From a bacterium (GTDB lineage: Bacteria > Auribacterota > UBA3054): a stretch of 43,517 nucleotides of DNA. The DNA lies in assembly GCA_017650925.1 (NCBI GenBank), contig JAGCDY010000108.1, forward strand, positions 1 through 43,517, given 5' to 3'. This document shows positions 1 to 8,409 of this stretch, one piece after another. The translations under genes and the position numbers were made by a program. The notes beneath the pieces were generated by a model that saw only the letters and a program-made list of their open reading frames with translations, made no database searches and was not told where the DNA came from. Numbering within the stretch: position 1 is the first letter of the stretch; each line of letters begins with the position of its first letter.

Positions 1-39
1 CCTCCAAATAAAATTAAACCCCAAAACAAGGTGTAACAA

Positions 40-1473
40 ATGGCAAAGAAAGAGATCGGCGGGCACTACGCCCACATGAATTCAGTTGTCAGTACCATCG
101 GCCTGCCCGGCAAAGGCTACCGTAAGATCAAGATCGTCCACATGGGAGCGGGCAGCGGCTTCGCCCATTCGCTTTCCAAGGACTTCATGCAGATGCCCGA
201 TATGCCGGGCGGCGAGATCGCTCTGGTGGACATCGACGCCAAACGTCTCGACATTATGTTCCACTTGATCAAGGCTCTCTGCCAGAAATTCGGCAAGGAG
301 AAAGAGTGGAAGATCACGGCTTACACCGACAGAAGGAAAGCCCTGCCCGGCGCCGACTACATCGTGAACTCCATCGAGGTCTCCGGCGTGAAATGCGTGC
401 GCTTCGACAATGACATTCCCCTGCAGTACGGCGTCTCCCAGTGCATCGGCGACACCATCGGCCCCGGCGGCCTTATGAAGGCCCTGAGGACCGTGCCCGT
501 CTGGATGGACATTCTCCACGACGCCGAGGAGCTCTGCCCCAACGCGCTCGTTTTGAACTACACCAACCCCATGAACATCATGACGCTGGCCACGCTGCGC
601 TATTCCAAAATGAAATGCGTGGGCCTCTGCCACTCCGTCCAGGGCACCTCGAAACTGTTGGCCAAACGCGCCGGCATTCCTTACGAGGAAATGGAATGGG
701 AATGCGCCGGCATCAACCACCTCGCCTGGTTCACGAAACTCAAACACCACGGCAAGGATCTCTATCCCTTGCTCATCAAGAAAGCCATCCGTGACCTCAA
801 GGCCGGCACCAACGTCGACAAAGACGACAACCCCGACCTGGTGAGGAAAGACATGATGGTGCACTTTGGCGCCTTCATCACCGAATCCTCCGGCCACCTC
901 TCCGAATACATCAGCCTGTACCGCACCTCTAAGAAGCACCGCGACGAATACTGCCGTCCGGGTTACGACGGCGAGGAAGGCTTCTACGCCGACGGATACC
1001 CCAAGTGGCGCAGGGACGCGGACAAGATCAGGACCGAAATGTACACCGGCAAAAGAGAACTCGGCGGCGCCAGAGGCCACGAATACGCCTCCTGGATCGT
1101 GGAAGCCATCGAGAAGAACTCGCCCTTCAGAATGTACGGCAACGTCCTTAACACGAGCCTTGACGGCGCGGGCCCGCTTATCAGCAACCTGCCGCACGAC
1201 GGCTGCGTGGAAGTCGCCTGCCTTATCGACCGCAACGGCGTCCAGCCCCTCCGCTACGGCGCTCTGCCGACTCCCATGGCGGCCATTTGCGCGGCGGACA
1301 TGAACATGTTCGAGCAGGCGGCCCAGGCGGCAGTGAACAGATCTATCGAGCAGGCCATCCAGGCCCTCTACTTAGATCCCCTGACCTCGGCTGTCTGCAC
1401 GCCCAAAGAGATCAGGGAAATGTTCCTGAAGCTCTACAAGGCCGAAAAGAAATTCCTTCCCAACTTCAAATAA
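40..1473 (+). CDS. GH4 family alpha-galactosidase (MelA-like, NAD+/Mn2+ dependent)
   Basis: Cytoplasmic glycoside hydrolase of family 4, which cleaves alpha-glycosides by an NAD+-assisted redox and elimination mechanism with a divalent metal. The 477 residues show an N-terminal Rossmann motif (HMGAGSGF, 34-41), GDTIGPGG (137-144), NYTNPMN (173-179), CHSVQGT (197-203) and GINHLAW (224-230). Cys197 and His227 match the metal ligands of the family. The CHSVQGT and GINH signatures are those of the MelA type, so alpha-galactosidase is favoured over alpha-glucosidase or 6-phospho-glucosidase, although substrate is not certain from sequence alone. Length is normal for the family. The ATG follows AAGGTG at 28-33. 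There is no signal peptide, so it would act on imported oligosaccharides. It ends just before a terminator shared with the convergent GH38 gene; its own promoter lies upstream of the window. Confidence 0.9.
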   Translation: MAKKEIGGHYAHMNSVVSTIGLPGKGYRKIKIVHMGAGSGFAHSLSKDFMQMPDMPGGEIALVDIDAKRLDIMFHLIKALCQKFGKEKEWKITAYTDRRKALPGADYIVNSIEVSGVKCVRFDNDIPLQYGVSQCIGDTIGPGGLMKALRTVPVWMDILHDAEELCPNALVLNYTNPMNIMTLATLRYSKMKCVGLCHSVQGTSKLLAKRAGIPYEEMEWECAGINHLAWFTKLKHHGKDLYPLLIKKAIRDLKAGTNVDKDDNPDLVRKDMMVHFGAFITESSGHLSEYISLYRTSKKHRDEYCRPGYDGEEGFYADGYPKWRRDADKIRTEMYTGKRELGGARGHEYASWIVEAIEKNSPFRMYGNVLNTSLDGAGPLISNLPHDGCVEVACLIDRNGVQPLRYGALPTPMAAICAADMNMFEQAAQAAVNRSIEQAIQALYLDPLTSAVCTPKEIREMFLKLYKAEKKFLPNFK

Positions 1474-1480
1474 ACAAAAC

Positions 1481-1513
1481 AAAAAAAGCGCGCCGCGAGG
1501 CGCGCTTTTTTTT
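1481..1513. terminator. Bidirectional intrinsic terminator between GH4 and GH38 genes
   Basis: Perfect 8-bp stem AGCGCGCC (1487-1494), loop GCGA (1495-1498), and GGCGCGCT (1499-1506), with seven A before and eight T after. The flanking A and T tracts let it stop transcription from both sides: the GH4 gene on the plus strand and the GH38 gene on the minus strand, whose stop codon is at 1517-1519. Confidence 0.92.
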
Positions 1514-1516
1514 GCT

Positions 1517-4500
1517 TTATTCCACCCTGATGGTCTTGATCTCGAAGGGATGGAAGGTAAGTTTGATCCCGCCGTTTTTGACCGGGATCTCGGAGAGTTT
1601 GTCTTCCAGTATGTTCGTCAGGGTAACGCTCTTCGGCGTAGTTCCGAAGGTTAAGGTCGCTTCTGTATGCGTGCCCTTCGTTTCGAGCAAGCGGATGACA
1701 GCGCCCTTGCCGTTCTCGGCAGCCTTGACGGTCTCGGCTATGACGCTGGGCGTGCTGGAGGTGATGAAGGAATACTCCGCGGGGAGAGAACCGCCCTGCT
1801 TTTTTACGGGCACGGCGAACATGGGCTCGTTGAGAGCGTAGGCTTCTTTCAGTATTTCGGGATTCTCGGCGCCGCCCGCGTGGGGGAGGAGAGAATAGGT
1901 GAACGAGTTCTGGCCTCTGTTGCAGTCCGGGTCGGGATCGTTGGAGCTCTTAAGAAGCGTTATGGCCATTTTTCCGCCGAGGCAGGAGTGGCCGTACTTG
2001 CAGTCGTTAAGCAGCGCCAAACCGAAGTCGGGCTCGGAGAGATCCATGTACTTGTTGGCGCAGACCTCGAATCTGGCCTGGTCCCAGCTTGTGTTGCGGT
2101 GAGTGGGACGGCGGGCCGAACCGAACTGGATGTCGTAGGTGGCGTAGTCGGAGATGAGGTTGGTTGGGAATTCGGCCTTCAAGACCTTTTCGTTTTCCTG
2201 CCAGTCGACTTCCGTCTCGAAATCGACTCTCGCGCTGCCTTCCGTCAGGAAGGCGGTCTGAACCAGCTTCGATTTCCCGAAGGCGAAGACGAAGCGGACG
2301 CCCTTGCGGGAGCCGTCCTCGACGACGGAAGTCTCGGTGGGCTTGCCAAGGTCCCAGCCCTTTTCGGTGGCGTAGTCCTTGATCTCCCAGTTGTCGTAAA
2401 CTTCCGGGATGTCTTCGTAGAATTTAAGCGTGTTGAAGGCTTGCCCCTTCTCCACGAGCTCGCGTTTCGCTTCCTTCGCGACGAAGGAACTGACGCGGCC
2501 GTATTTGTCGAAGGAGAGCTTAACTTTGTCGTTCTCCAGGGAAGTCTTGGAGGCGGAGATGGTGTTTTTGCTTATGACTTCGGCTTCGGGAACGACTTTC
2601 CAGCCGTGGGCGGGAATGTCTTTGACCAGGGTGGAGCCGCCACTCGTTTTCACGTTGGCGGTCAGCTTCACGCCGTGCGGGTTGAAGACTACGAGCCCTT
2701 TGTCATTGGCTTTGACTTTGCCGGCGATAAGTTTGGCGAAGGATTGCTTCTTGTCTAGAAGGGCCGCGTTGCAGTCCGCCAGTTCCTTCAGCGTCACGTC
2801 GTAGACGAGGTTGATGGAAGAGCCGGGCAGGATGTCGTGGAACTGGTTGGTCAGAACGCAGCGCCAGATGTCCGCCAATTCTTCCTGGGAGAATTTCGCG
2901 AGGCCAAAGGAATTGCCCAGCACGCCCAGATTCTCGACGGTCTGGAGGTTGAATTCCGCGCGCCTGTTGCCTTTTTTGACGCCCGCCACGGAGGTGTAGG
3001 TGCCGCGGTGGAATTCCAGATAGAGTTCGCCGCGCCAGACGGGCAGCTCGACCGTTTTGGCTTTCTCATGGATCTTGGCGAGCGTTTCCGTGGCGGTGGC
3101 GAATTTCGCTTTGGGAAGGGTGGTGAGGCCGTCTTTCTGGCGGGCGACATACTCGATCATTTCGGCTGTGGGGCCGCCGCCGCCGTCGCCGTGGCCGTAG
3201 GTGTTGAGGACGGCGTCGCAGGCTTCCTTGGGCACGAAGCGGCGGTAGGTGCCGAATTGCCAGGAGGGCAGCGTGTCGCCGGTGTAGGTGGTGTAACGGG
3301 AAGCGGGCTTGCCCTTGTCGCTGTCCTGGGAAGTGATGAAATAAGAAAGTATCCTGGTGCCGTCGATGCCCTGCCACTCAAAAATGTCCCAGGGCATCCT
3401 GTTGGTCTCGTTCCAGCTGATCTTAGATGTGACGAAGGTGTCGACGCCGGAGAGCATCAGGATCTGCGGCAGCGCGGCGGCGTAGCCGAAGACGTCGGGG
3501 AGCCACAAAGAGCGCGTGCGGCGTCCGAAGTTCTCCTCAAAATAGCGCTGGCCGAAGATCAGCTGGCGGCAAAGGCTCTCGCCGGAAGTGAGGTTGCAGT
3601 CCATTTCCAGCCAGGTGCCGCCTTCGATGTCCCAGCGGCCTTCTTTGACGCGCGCTTTGATCTTCTCGAAGAGCTTGGGGTCGTCCTGCTGGACGAAATA
3701 ATAAAGCGCAGGCTGCGAGGACATGAACTTGTACTCGGGATATTTTTCCATCAGCGCGATGACGGTCGCGAAAGAGCGCTGGGCTTTTTCCCTGGTCTGG
3801 CGCATGGGCCAGAGCCAGGCGACGTCGATGTGGGTATGGCCGATGTTGTAGACGGCCTCGTCTATGGGGGTCTGCTTCGCGTAGTAGTTTTCCTTGAGAT
3901 ATTTTCTCGCCTCGGAGACGGTCTTGGAAAAGTCCGGGCTTTCGAAATCTCTCGTGTCCAGTCTGTTGATAACGCCGTTGACGGCGTCCTTGGCCTGAGC
4001 GACGAGAAGGCTTTCCTCATCACCGAACTTTAAAACGTTCTCCAATACCTTCAGGTCGTAATAGAGCGCTTCAACTTCCGGATCGACGAGCTGCAGTTCG
4101 CAGGCGAAAGAGACGATGTGGTCGATGGGGCAGCCGGAATAGGCGTAGAGGTAAAGCTCCTTGTCGCTAGCTTCGATCTTAACTCTGGTGTGGTTGCTGT
4201 CCATGCCCTGGATGGCCGTGCCGTCTTTGATGGCGGTGTATTGGGTGGTCAGGCAGGCGCAGCCTCTTTCTGGCTTGATGTTGAGGTAAAGGTCATCCTT
4301 GCCCCACTCTTTCGGGACGTTGAATTTGACGCGGAACCAGCAGTGCTTTTCCCTCGTTTTAGCCCAGACGGAATCCTGCTCGTAGGGGACAAAATCCTTC
4401 TTCGGGGGAGGGGTGTTGCTTTCCTTGTAGCCGCAGGGAGCGATGAATACTTCATTCGCTTCCTTTCGGGCTTTTACGCACCTGGCTGAGATTCTGGGAA

Positions 4501-4549
4501 GAAAGCCGTGCAGCCGGCGTTTCACGCTTTGCAGTTCAAGATAGGACAT
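1517..4549 (-). CDS. GH38 alpha-mannosidase
   Basis: Family 38 retaining alpha-mannosidase, a zinc enzyme that releases mannose from alpha-mannosides. The 1010 residues carry the hallmark GHTHIDVAWLWP (238-248) with the zinc ligands His240 and Asp242, and WLPDVFGY (349-356) with the likely nucleophile Asp352. A YGHGDGGGGP loop follows near residue 455. The C-terminal half is the usual beta-rich mannosidase region. Length fits the bacterial and lysosomal-type enzymes of about 1000 residues. No signal peptide is visible, so it is probably cytoplasmic. The start ATG (4547-4549) has GGAGA upstream on the minus strand. It is a single gene, convergent with the GH4 enzyme, with which it shares a terminator, and divergent from the lipoprotein gene at 4694. 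The two hydrolases may serve uptake of the same galacto-mannan type glycan, but that is inference. Confidence 0.93.
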   Translation of the reverse strand: MSYLELQSVKRRLHGFLPRISARCVKARKEANEVFIAPCGYKESNTPPPKKDFVPYEQDSVWAKTREKHCWFRVKFNVPKEWGKDDLYLNIKPERGCACLTTQYTAIKDGTAIQGMDSNHTRVKIEASDKELYLYAYSGCPIDHIVSFACELQLVDPEVEALYYDLKVLENVLKFGDEESLLVAQAKDAVNGVINRLDTRDFESPDFSKTVSEARKYLKENYYAKQTPIDEAVYNIGHTHIDVAWLWPMRQTREKAQRSFATVIALMEKYPEYKFMSSQPALYYFVQQDDPKLFEKIKARVKEGRWDIEGGTWLEMDCNLTSGESLCRQLIFGQRYFEENFGRRTRSLWLPDVFGYAAALPQILMLSGVDTFVTSKISWNETNRMPWDIFEWQGIDGTRILSYFITSQDSDKGKPASRYTTYTGDTLPSWQFGTYRRFVPKEACDAVLNTYGHGDGGGGPTAEMIEYVARQKDGLTTLPKAKFATATETLAKIHEKAKTVELPVWRGELYLEFHRGTYTSVAGVKKGNRRAEFNLQTVENLGVLGNSFGLAKFSQEELADIWRCVLTNQFHDILPGSSINLVYDVTLKELADCNAALLDKKQSFAKLIAGKVKANDKGLVVFNPHGVKLTANVKTSGGSTLVKDIPAHGWKVVPEAEVISKNTISASKTSLENDKVKLSFDKYGRVSSFVAKEAKRELVEKGQAFNTLKFYEDIPEVYDNWEIKDYATEKGWDLGKPTETSVVEDGSRKGVRFVFAFGKSKLVQTAFLTEGSARVDFETEVDWQENEKVLKAEFPTNLISDYATYDIQFGSARRPTHRNTSWDQARFEVCANKYMDLSEPDFGLALLNDCKYGHSCLGGKMAITLLKSSNDPDPDCNRGQNSFTYSLLPHAGGAENPEILKEAYALNEPMFAVPVKKQGGSLPAEYSFITSSTPSVIAETVKAAENGKGAVIRLLETKGTHTEATLTFGTTPKSVTLTNILEDKLSEIPVKNGGIKLTFHPFEIKTIRVE

Positions 4550-4608
4550 TTTTTTATCTCCGAATTGGCAGATATGGTGTTGAATTAAAAAAATTAACGG
4601 TTCAATCT

Positions 4609-4617
4609 ATTTTAACA
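4609..4617 (-). promoter_or_regulatory. Extended -10 promoter of the GH38 gene
   Basis: On the minus strand the sequence reads TGTTAAAAT, an extended -10 element (TGn plus TAAAAT), about 60 bases before the GH38 start codon. No convincing -35 box is seen at the normal distance. Confidence 0.5.
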
Positions 4618-4647
4618 AAACTCCTTGATTTCAAATAAGCCGCCTTT

Positions 4648-4656
4648 TGGTAAAAT
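4648..4656 (+). promoter_or_regulatory. Extended -10 promoter of the lipoprotein-xseA pair
   Basis: TGGTAAAAT on the plus strand, 37 bases before the lipoprotein ATG at 4694. A TTGATT at 4625-4630 could be a -35 box, but the spacing of 20 is long, so the extended -10 probably does the work. It sits back to back with the GH38 promoter. Confidence 0.5.
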
Positions 4657-4693
4657 AGATAGGACGTTAATCAACAAGCAAAGGCAAAGGCTT

Positions 4694-5905
4694 ATGAAAA
4701 ACATTCTTGTCATTCTTTGCGCGGCGCTGGCCCTGGCTGCCTGCTCCTCCGCGCCCAAGTCCACGAACTTCGATTTCGCGAACGGCTGCTCGGTCGTTCT
4801 GCCCTCCGATTGGGACGTCGTCCCCGGCGACGACACTATGCCTAATACGGTCATGGCCCTGGCGCCCGTCGACAACGGCTTCAGGAGCCAAATGCGCATA
4901 GACGCCTTGAGGCCCTTCGACATGGAAAAAGGTGAGACCGCTCTGAAACTTAAAGAAAGCCTGGAAGGCAAAAGCTCTCTCTTAGAGCCTCCCGCGCTGG
5001 TGAAGATCAGCGGCGAACCTTCCGTGGCCTTCTCCTGGAAGGGCAAAGAGAATTCCACCGAGAACGCTCTTCTTACCGTCGACGTCACGCACTACGGTTA
5101 CCTCATCTGCGCCGACGACAACATCTATTCCATGGACTTCGCCTGCCTCGCCAGCCAGGCTGACGAAGTGAAGGGGATCGTCGACGAGGCCGTCTACTCT
5201 TTCCAGACCCCCGGCAGCAAGAAGAGAGCCCAGGCCGCGGAACAGGCCGCCAGGGAAGAAGCCGAAGCTAGGGCCGAGGCTGAAAGGAAAATAGCCGAGG
5301 AGGAATCCGCTTTTGAAAAAGCTGAGGAAACGAAGCCCGCCGAGGAAGAATCTTTCGCCGCCGCGGAAGAGGAAGCCAGAAGGATAGAGGCCGAAGCCAA
5401 GGCGGAAGCCAAGGCCAAGGCTCAAGCCAAAGCCAAGGCTGAAGCCGAGGCCAGGGAAAAGGACGCCAAAGAGCTGGCCAGGGAAAAAGTGGAAGCCGCC
5501 AAGGCTGAAGCTCAGAAGGCCCAGGACGCCGCCGTCGCCTCCGCCAGGGCCGCGAGAGAAGCGGCCAAGGAAGCCCAGGCCAAGGCCGAAGCTCTTTCCG
5601 CCGCCCAGAACGAACTCGACAAGCTCAACGGCCAGGAATTCGTCCAGCTGCAGCAGCCCGAGATCGTAGTCGAAAAGGAGACCCCCGCCGCGCCGTCTCA
5701 GCCGACCCAGCCTGCTCAGCCAACCTTCTTTGAGAGCGAAGTGACCGTCACTCCGCAGCCCCAGTCGATGGAGATCAAGGTGACCGCTCCGCAGCAGACA
5801 ACGCCTGCCGCTCCTGCCGCTCCTTCTGCGCCGGCTGCTCCCCAGACCAGCCCGATGAAGAAGACTCAGGGCGGCCTCGTCATCGAGATGCAGACTGTCA
5901 ACTAA
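4694..5905 (+). CDS. Lipoprotein with Ala/Glu/Lys-rich helical stalk and Pro-rich tail
   Basis: Unrecognised 403-residue envelope protein. The N-terminus MKNILVILCAALALAACSS is a lipoprotein signal with lipobox LAAC, making Cys17 the lipidated residue. Residues about 20-170 form a small globular region with no family I can name. Residues about 174-310 are a very long charged helix of Ala, Glu, Lys and Arg, resembling the TolA stalk in composition. The last 90 residues are rich in Pro, Ala, Gln and Thr. The layout suggests a tether spanning the periplasm. An in-frame ATG at 4625 would add 23 residues but would place the lipid signal internally and overlap the promoter, so 4694 is preferred; AAAGG at 4686-4690 precedes it. 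xseA follows after 6 bases, which implies co-transcription without an obvious functional link. Confidence 0.8.
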   Translation: MKNILVILCAALALAACSSAPKSTNFDFANGCSVVLPSDWDVVPGDDTMPNTVMALAPVDNGFRSQMRIDALRPFDMEKGETALKLKESLEGKSSLLEPPALVKISGEPSVAFSWKGKENSTENALLTVDVTHYGYLICADDNIYSMDFACLASQADEVKGIVDEAVYSFQTPGSKKRAQAAEQAAREEAEARAEAERKIAEEESAFEKAEETKPAEEESFAAAEEEARRIEAEAKAEAKAKAQAKAKAEAEAREKDAKELAREKVEAAKAEAQKAQDAAVASARAAREAAKEAQAKAEALSAAQNELDKLNGQEFVQLQQPEIVVEKETPAAPSQPTQPAQPTFFESEVTVTPQPQSMEIKVTAPQQTTPAAPAAPSAPAAPQTSPMKKTQGGLVIEMQTVN

Positions 5906-5911
5906 TACTTT

Positions 5912-7279
5912 ATGCCTAGAAAGAAAAAGGCATATCAAGACGAACTCCCCGATCTCTTCAAAGAGCCCGGGGAGTTCTCTGTTTCTGAACCTGAGGAAGA
6001 AGAAGAAGTTGACGAGCTGAAGCCGCAGACCGTCAGCGAGCTGACGTACAAGCTGAAAAGGCTCATAAACGAGAATTTCTGCGAAGTCTTCGTCGTGGGG
6101 GAGATAAGCAACTTCGTAAAACAGTCCTCCGGCCACTATTATTTTTCCTTAAAGGACGAGGAAACTCAGATCGGCGCCGCCATGTTCAGGAACGCCAATC
6201 GGAAGCTGCGCTTCCTGCCGGAAAACGGCATGCTCGTTATAGTCAGGGGCAAAGTCGACATCTATCCCCCCAGCGGCCGCTACCAGATCATCTGCGAGGA
6301 CATGGAGCCTTGCGGACTGGGTTCCAAGCAGATCCAATTCGAGCAATTGAAAAAGAAACTGGAAGAGGAAGGCCTGACCTCCGAGGAAAGGAAACGCCCT
6401 CTGCCAGTCTTCCCCAAGACCATAGGCTTCGTCACCTCCGCCTCCGGTTCGGTCCTTAGGGACGTCAAGAACGTGCTTTTCCGCCGCTTCCCATGCAGGC
6501 TTGTTTTTGCGCCCGCTCTTGTTCAGGGCGAAGACGCTCCGGCTTCCATAATCGCCGCCATAGAGAACTGCAATCTCTACAACGAGCAGCATCCAGAGAC
6601 GCCCATAGACGTTTTGATCATAGGCCGCGGCGGCGGCAGCATGGAAGACTTATGGTGCTTCAACGACGAGGGCGTGGCCAGGGCCATAGCGGCCTCGAAG
6701 ATCCCGACCGTTTCCGCGGTAGGTCACGAGACCGACTGGACTATTGCCGACATGGTGGCCGACCTTAGGGCGCCCACTCCCAGCGCGGCCGCGGAGCTCG
6801 TTGTCCAGACCATGGAAGACTGGAAATTCACGGTAGGCGATCTGATCGAACGCCTCAACGACAGTGTCAACGAATTTATCGACGACAGATCGGACGACGT
6901 GCTTGCCTGCCTGAAACATTACGCCCTCAGGGAACCGGTCCACATCGTCGAAACGCTCATGCAGAAAGTGGACGATCTCACGGTACGTTTCATCGACAAG
7001 CCGAACCAGATGATCGAAACGCTTCAGCAAAAAGTCGCCGATCTCGACAATCATTTCCGCAAAGATACGGGAATACTCTTAGAACGCCACGAAAACAGGC
7101 TTTCTCGTTCAAGGGGCATACTTGATGCCCTAGGCCCCCTTTCCGTCCTTAAAAGGGGCTACGCTTACTTAGAGAGCCCTTCCGGGCAGGTTCTGACAAC
7201 TGCCAAAGCCTTGAAGGAAAGCAAAACCTTCAAGGTCACGCTTCAGGACGGTTCCGTCCAAGCCGAAACTATCGACTGA
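5912..7279 (+). CDS. xseA: Exodeoxyribonuclease VII large subunit
   Basis: Catalytic subunit of exonuclease VII, which degrades single-stranded DNA from both ends into short oligonucleotides in repair and recombination. The 455-residue protein has an acidic N-terminal extension of about 40 residues, an OB-fold DNA-binding region (GEISN and GHYYFSLKD), and the catalytic core with GRGGGSMEDLW and SAVGHETDWTIADMVADLR, both diagnostic of XseA. A coiled-coil C-terminal part follows, which normally binds the small subunit. Length is normal. The ATG is 6 bases after the lipoprotein stop and has no clear Shine-Dalgarno sequence, so translation may be coupled. No xseB is found next to it or elsewhere in the window. 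Its stop codon directly abuts the stop codon of rfbA on the other strand, with no spacer or terminator. Confidence 0.95.
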   Translation: MPRKKKAYQDELPDLFKEPGEFSVSEPEEEEEVDELKPQTVSELTYKLKRLINENFCEVFVVGEISNFVKQSSGHYYFSLKDEETQIGAAMFRNANRKLRFLPENGMLVIVRGKVDIYPPSGRYQIICEDMEPCGLGSKQIQFEQLKKKLEEEGLTSEERKRPLPVFPKTIGFVTSASGSVLRDVKNVLFRRFPCRLVFAPALVQGEDAPASIIAAIENCNLYNEQHPETPIDVLIIGRGGGSMEDLWCFNDEGVARAIAASKIPTVSAVGHETDWTIADMVADLRAPTPSAAAELVVQTMEDWKFTVGDLIERLNDSVNEFIDDRSDDVLACLKHYALREPVHIVETLMQKVDDLTVRFIDKPNQMIETLQQKVADLDNHFRKDTGILLERHENRLSRSRGILDALGPLSVLKRGYAYLESPSGQVLTTAKALKESKTFKVTLQDGSVQAETID

Positions 7280-8002
7280 TTATTTTTTCCTAAGTTCGCG
7301 GATCATTATGCCGGCGTCCAGGAGGGAGTCGAAGGTGCCGGTGTCGAGCCACTCGCCCTCGTAGATGCTGACGTCCAGGGCGTTCTCTTTAAGATAGAGA
7401 TTGTTGAGGTCTGTGATCTCAAGTTCGCCTCTGGCGGAGGGCTTCAGATTGGCGGCTCTCTCGACGACGGAGTTGTCGTAGATGTAAAGGCCGGTCACGG
7501 CGTAGTCGCTCTTGGGGGCCTTGGGTTTTTCCTCGATGGAGACGGCCTGCATGTCCTTGTCGAATTCCACGACGCCGAAGCGTTCGGGATCGGGGACTTT
7601 CTTGGCGAAGACGCGGGCGCCGGATTTGAAGGTCTTGATGGAATCGTGGAGGAAGCTGTCGTTGCCGACGAAGATGTTGTCGCCTAAGATCATCGTGACG
7701 TCGTCATGGCCGATGAAGTTGGAGCCGATGATGAAAGCCTGGGCGAGGCCCTCGGGCTTGTCCTGGATCTTGTAGGAGAATTCCGCGCCGAAATCTTTGC
7801 CGGAGCCAAGTAGACGCATGAAGTCGGCCGCTCTTTCCGGGGCGACGATGAAGAGAATTTCCTTTATGCCGCCGTCCAAAAGAGTCTGCAGGGGATAGTA
7901 GACCATCGGCTTGTCGTAGACGGGGAGAAGCTGCTTGCTTGTGATGGTGGTAAGGGGGCGCAGTCTGGTGCCGGCGCCGCCGGCTAAAACGATTCCTTTC
8001 AT
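7280..8002 (-). CDS. rfbA: Glucose-1-phosphate thymidylyltransferase, short form
   Basis: Sugar-1-phosphate nucleotidyltransferase making dTDP-glucose, the entry point to dTDP-rhamnose and other deoxysugars for surface glycans. It shows the nucleotide-binding signature [13 protein letters not shown] (6-18), [16 protein letters not shown] (23-38) and ILGDNIF (105-111), where Asp108 should bind the metal. At 240 residues it lacks the roughly 50-residue C-terminal extension of the E. coli enzyme but matches the shorter RmlA forms seen in Bacillus and archaea, so it is not necessarily truncated. It is the last gene of a three-gene minus-strand operon and overlaps the preceding gene by 4 bases (ATGA). 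No rfbB, rfbC or rfbD is nearby. Another NTP or sugar specificity cannot be excluded. Confidence 0.9.
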   Translation of the reverse strand: MKGIVLAGGAGTRLRPLTTITSKQLLPVYDKPMVYYPLQTLLDGGIKEILFIVAPERAADFMRLLGSGKDFGAEFSYKIQDKPEGLAQAFIIGSNFIGHDDVTMILGDNIFVGNDSFLHDSIKTFKSGARVFAKKVPDPERFGVVEFDKDMQAVSIEEKPKAPKSDYAVTGLYIYDNSVVERAANLKPSARGELEITDLNNLYLKENALDVSIYEGEWLDTGTFDSLLDAGIMIRELRKK

Positions 8003-8409
8003 TTGTTCGCGAAGTTGGTGTTAATGTATTCGGCGGCCTCTTCCAGAGAGGGCAGGATCTTGGTGCAGTATTTGACCATCCAGGGGCTGCTGTCCTGGAA
8101 GGAGAAGGGCGAGAAGGCTACGACGAACTTGTCCCTGACGTGTCCGGCGTAGAAGACTTCCATGGCCGTCCCGATGCTGGGCTTGGAATAGTTGACGAGG
8201 ATTATAGCAGCGTCGTCCACGTCCTGGAGGTCGAAGCGCACGATCTCGTTGGCGGAGTCAACGGCGCGGTCAACGAAAGAGCGGCGCATGGGGTCAAGGA
8301 GATCGAAATTCTCGGAAAGGAGCTCCTTGGCTTTGGAGCGCCATTCGCGGGCTCCGTGGGGGTCGGCGTCCATGATGGGGCCGCTCAGATATATTTTCGG
8401 TTTAGTCAT
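7999..8409 (-). CDS. Nucleoside 2-deoxyribosyltransferase-like protein
   Basis: Small protein of 136 residues with the fold signatures of the nucleoside 2-deoxyribosyltransferase family, whose members exchange or hydrolyse the N-glycosidic bond of deoxynucleosides or nucleotides. Visible features are [10 protein letters not shown] (5-14) at the nucleotide-binding N-terminus, [15 protein letters not shown] (60-74) and [12 protein letters not shown] (78-89), in which Glu84 is the likely nucleophile of the GTxxE motif. Length is typical. It lies between an exported protein gene, with a 1-base TGATG overlap, and rfbA, with a 4-base overlap, so all three are likely translated together. The link to a dTDP-sugar enzyme hints at thymidine nucleotide metabolism, but this is inference. 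The actual substrate is unknown. Confidence 0.8.
   Translation of the reverse strand: MTKPKIYLSGPIMDADPHGAREWRSKAKELLSENFDLLDPMRRSFVDRAVDSANEIVRFDLQDVDDAAIILVNYSKPSIGTAMEVFYAGHVRDKFVVAFSPFSFQDSSPWMVKYCTKILPSLEEAAEYINTNFANK

Noticed and set aside
82-1197. Long open frame on the minus strand across the GH4 gene
   Set aside because: Its protein has low-complexity, Val/Gly/His-rich sequence with no known motif, and the GH4 frame shows full catalytic signatures. It results from strong codon bias.
2837-4033. Long open frame on the plus strand across the GH38 gene
   Set aside because: Antisense to a gene with intact zinc and nucleophile motifs; composition is unlike real proteins and it has no ribosome binding site.
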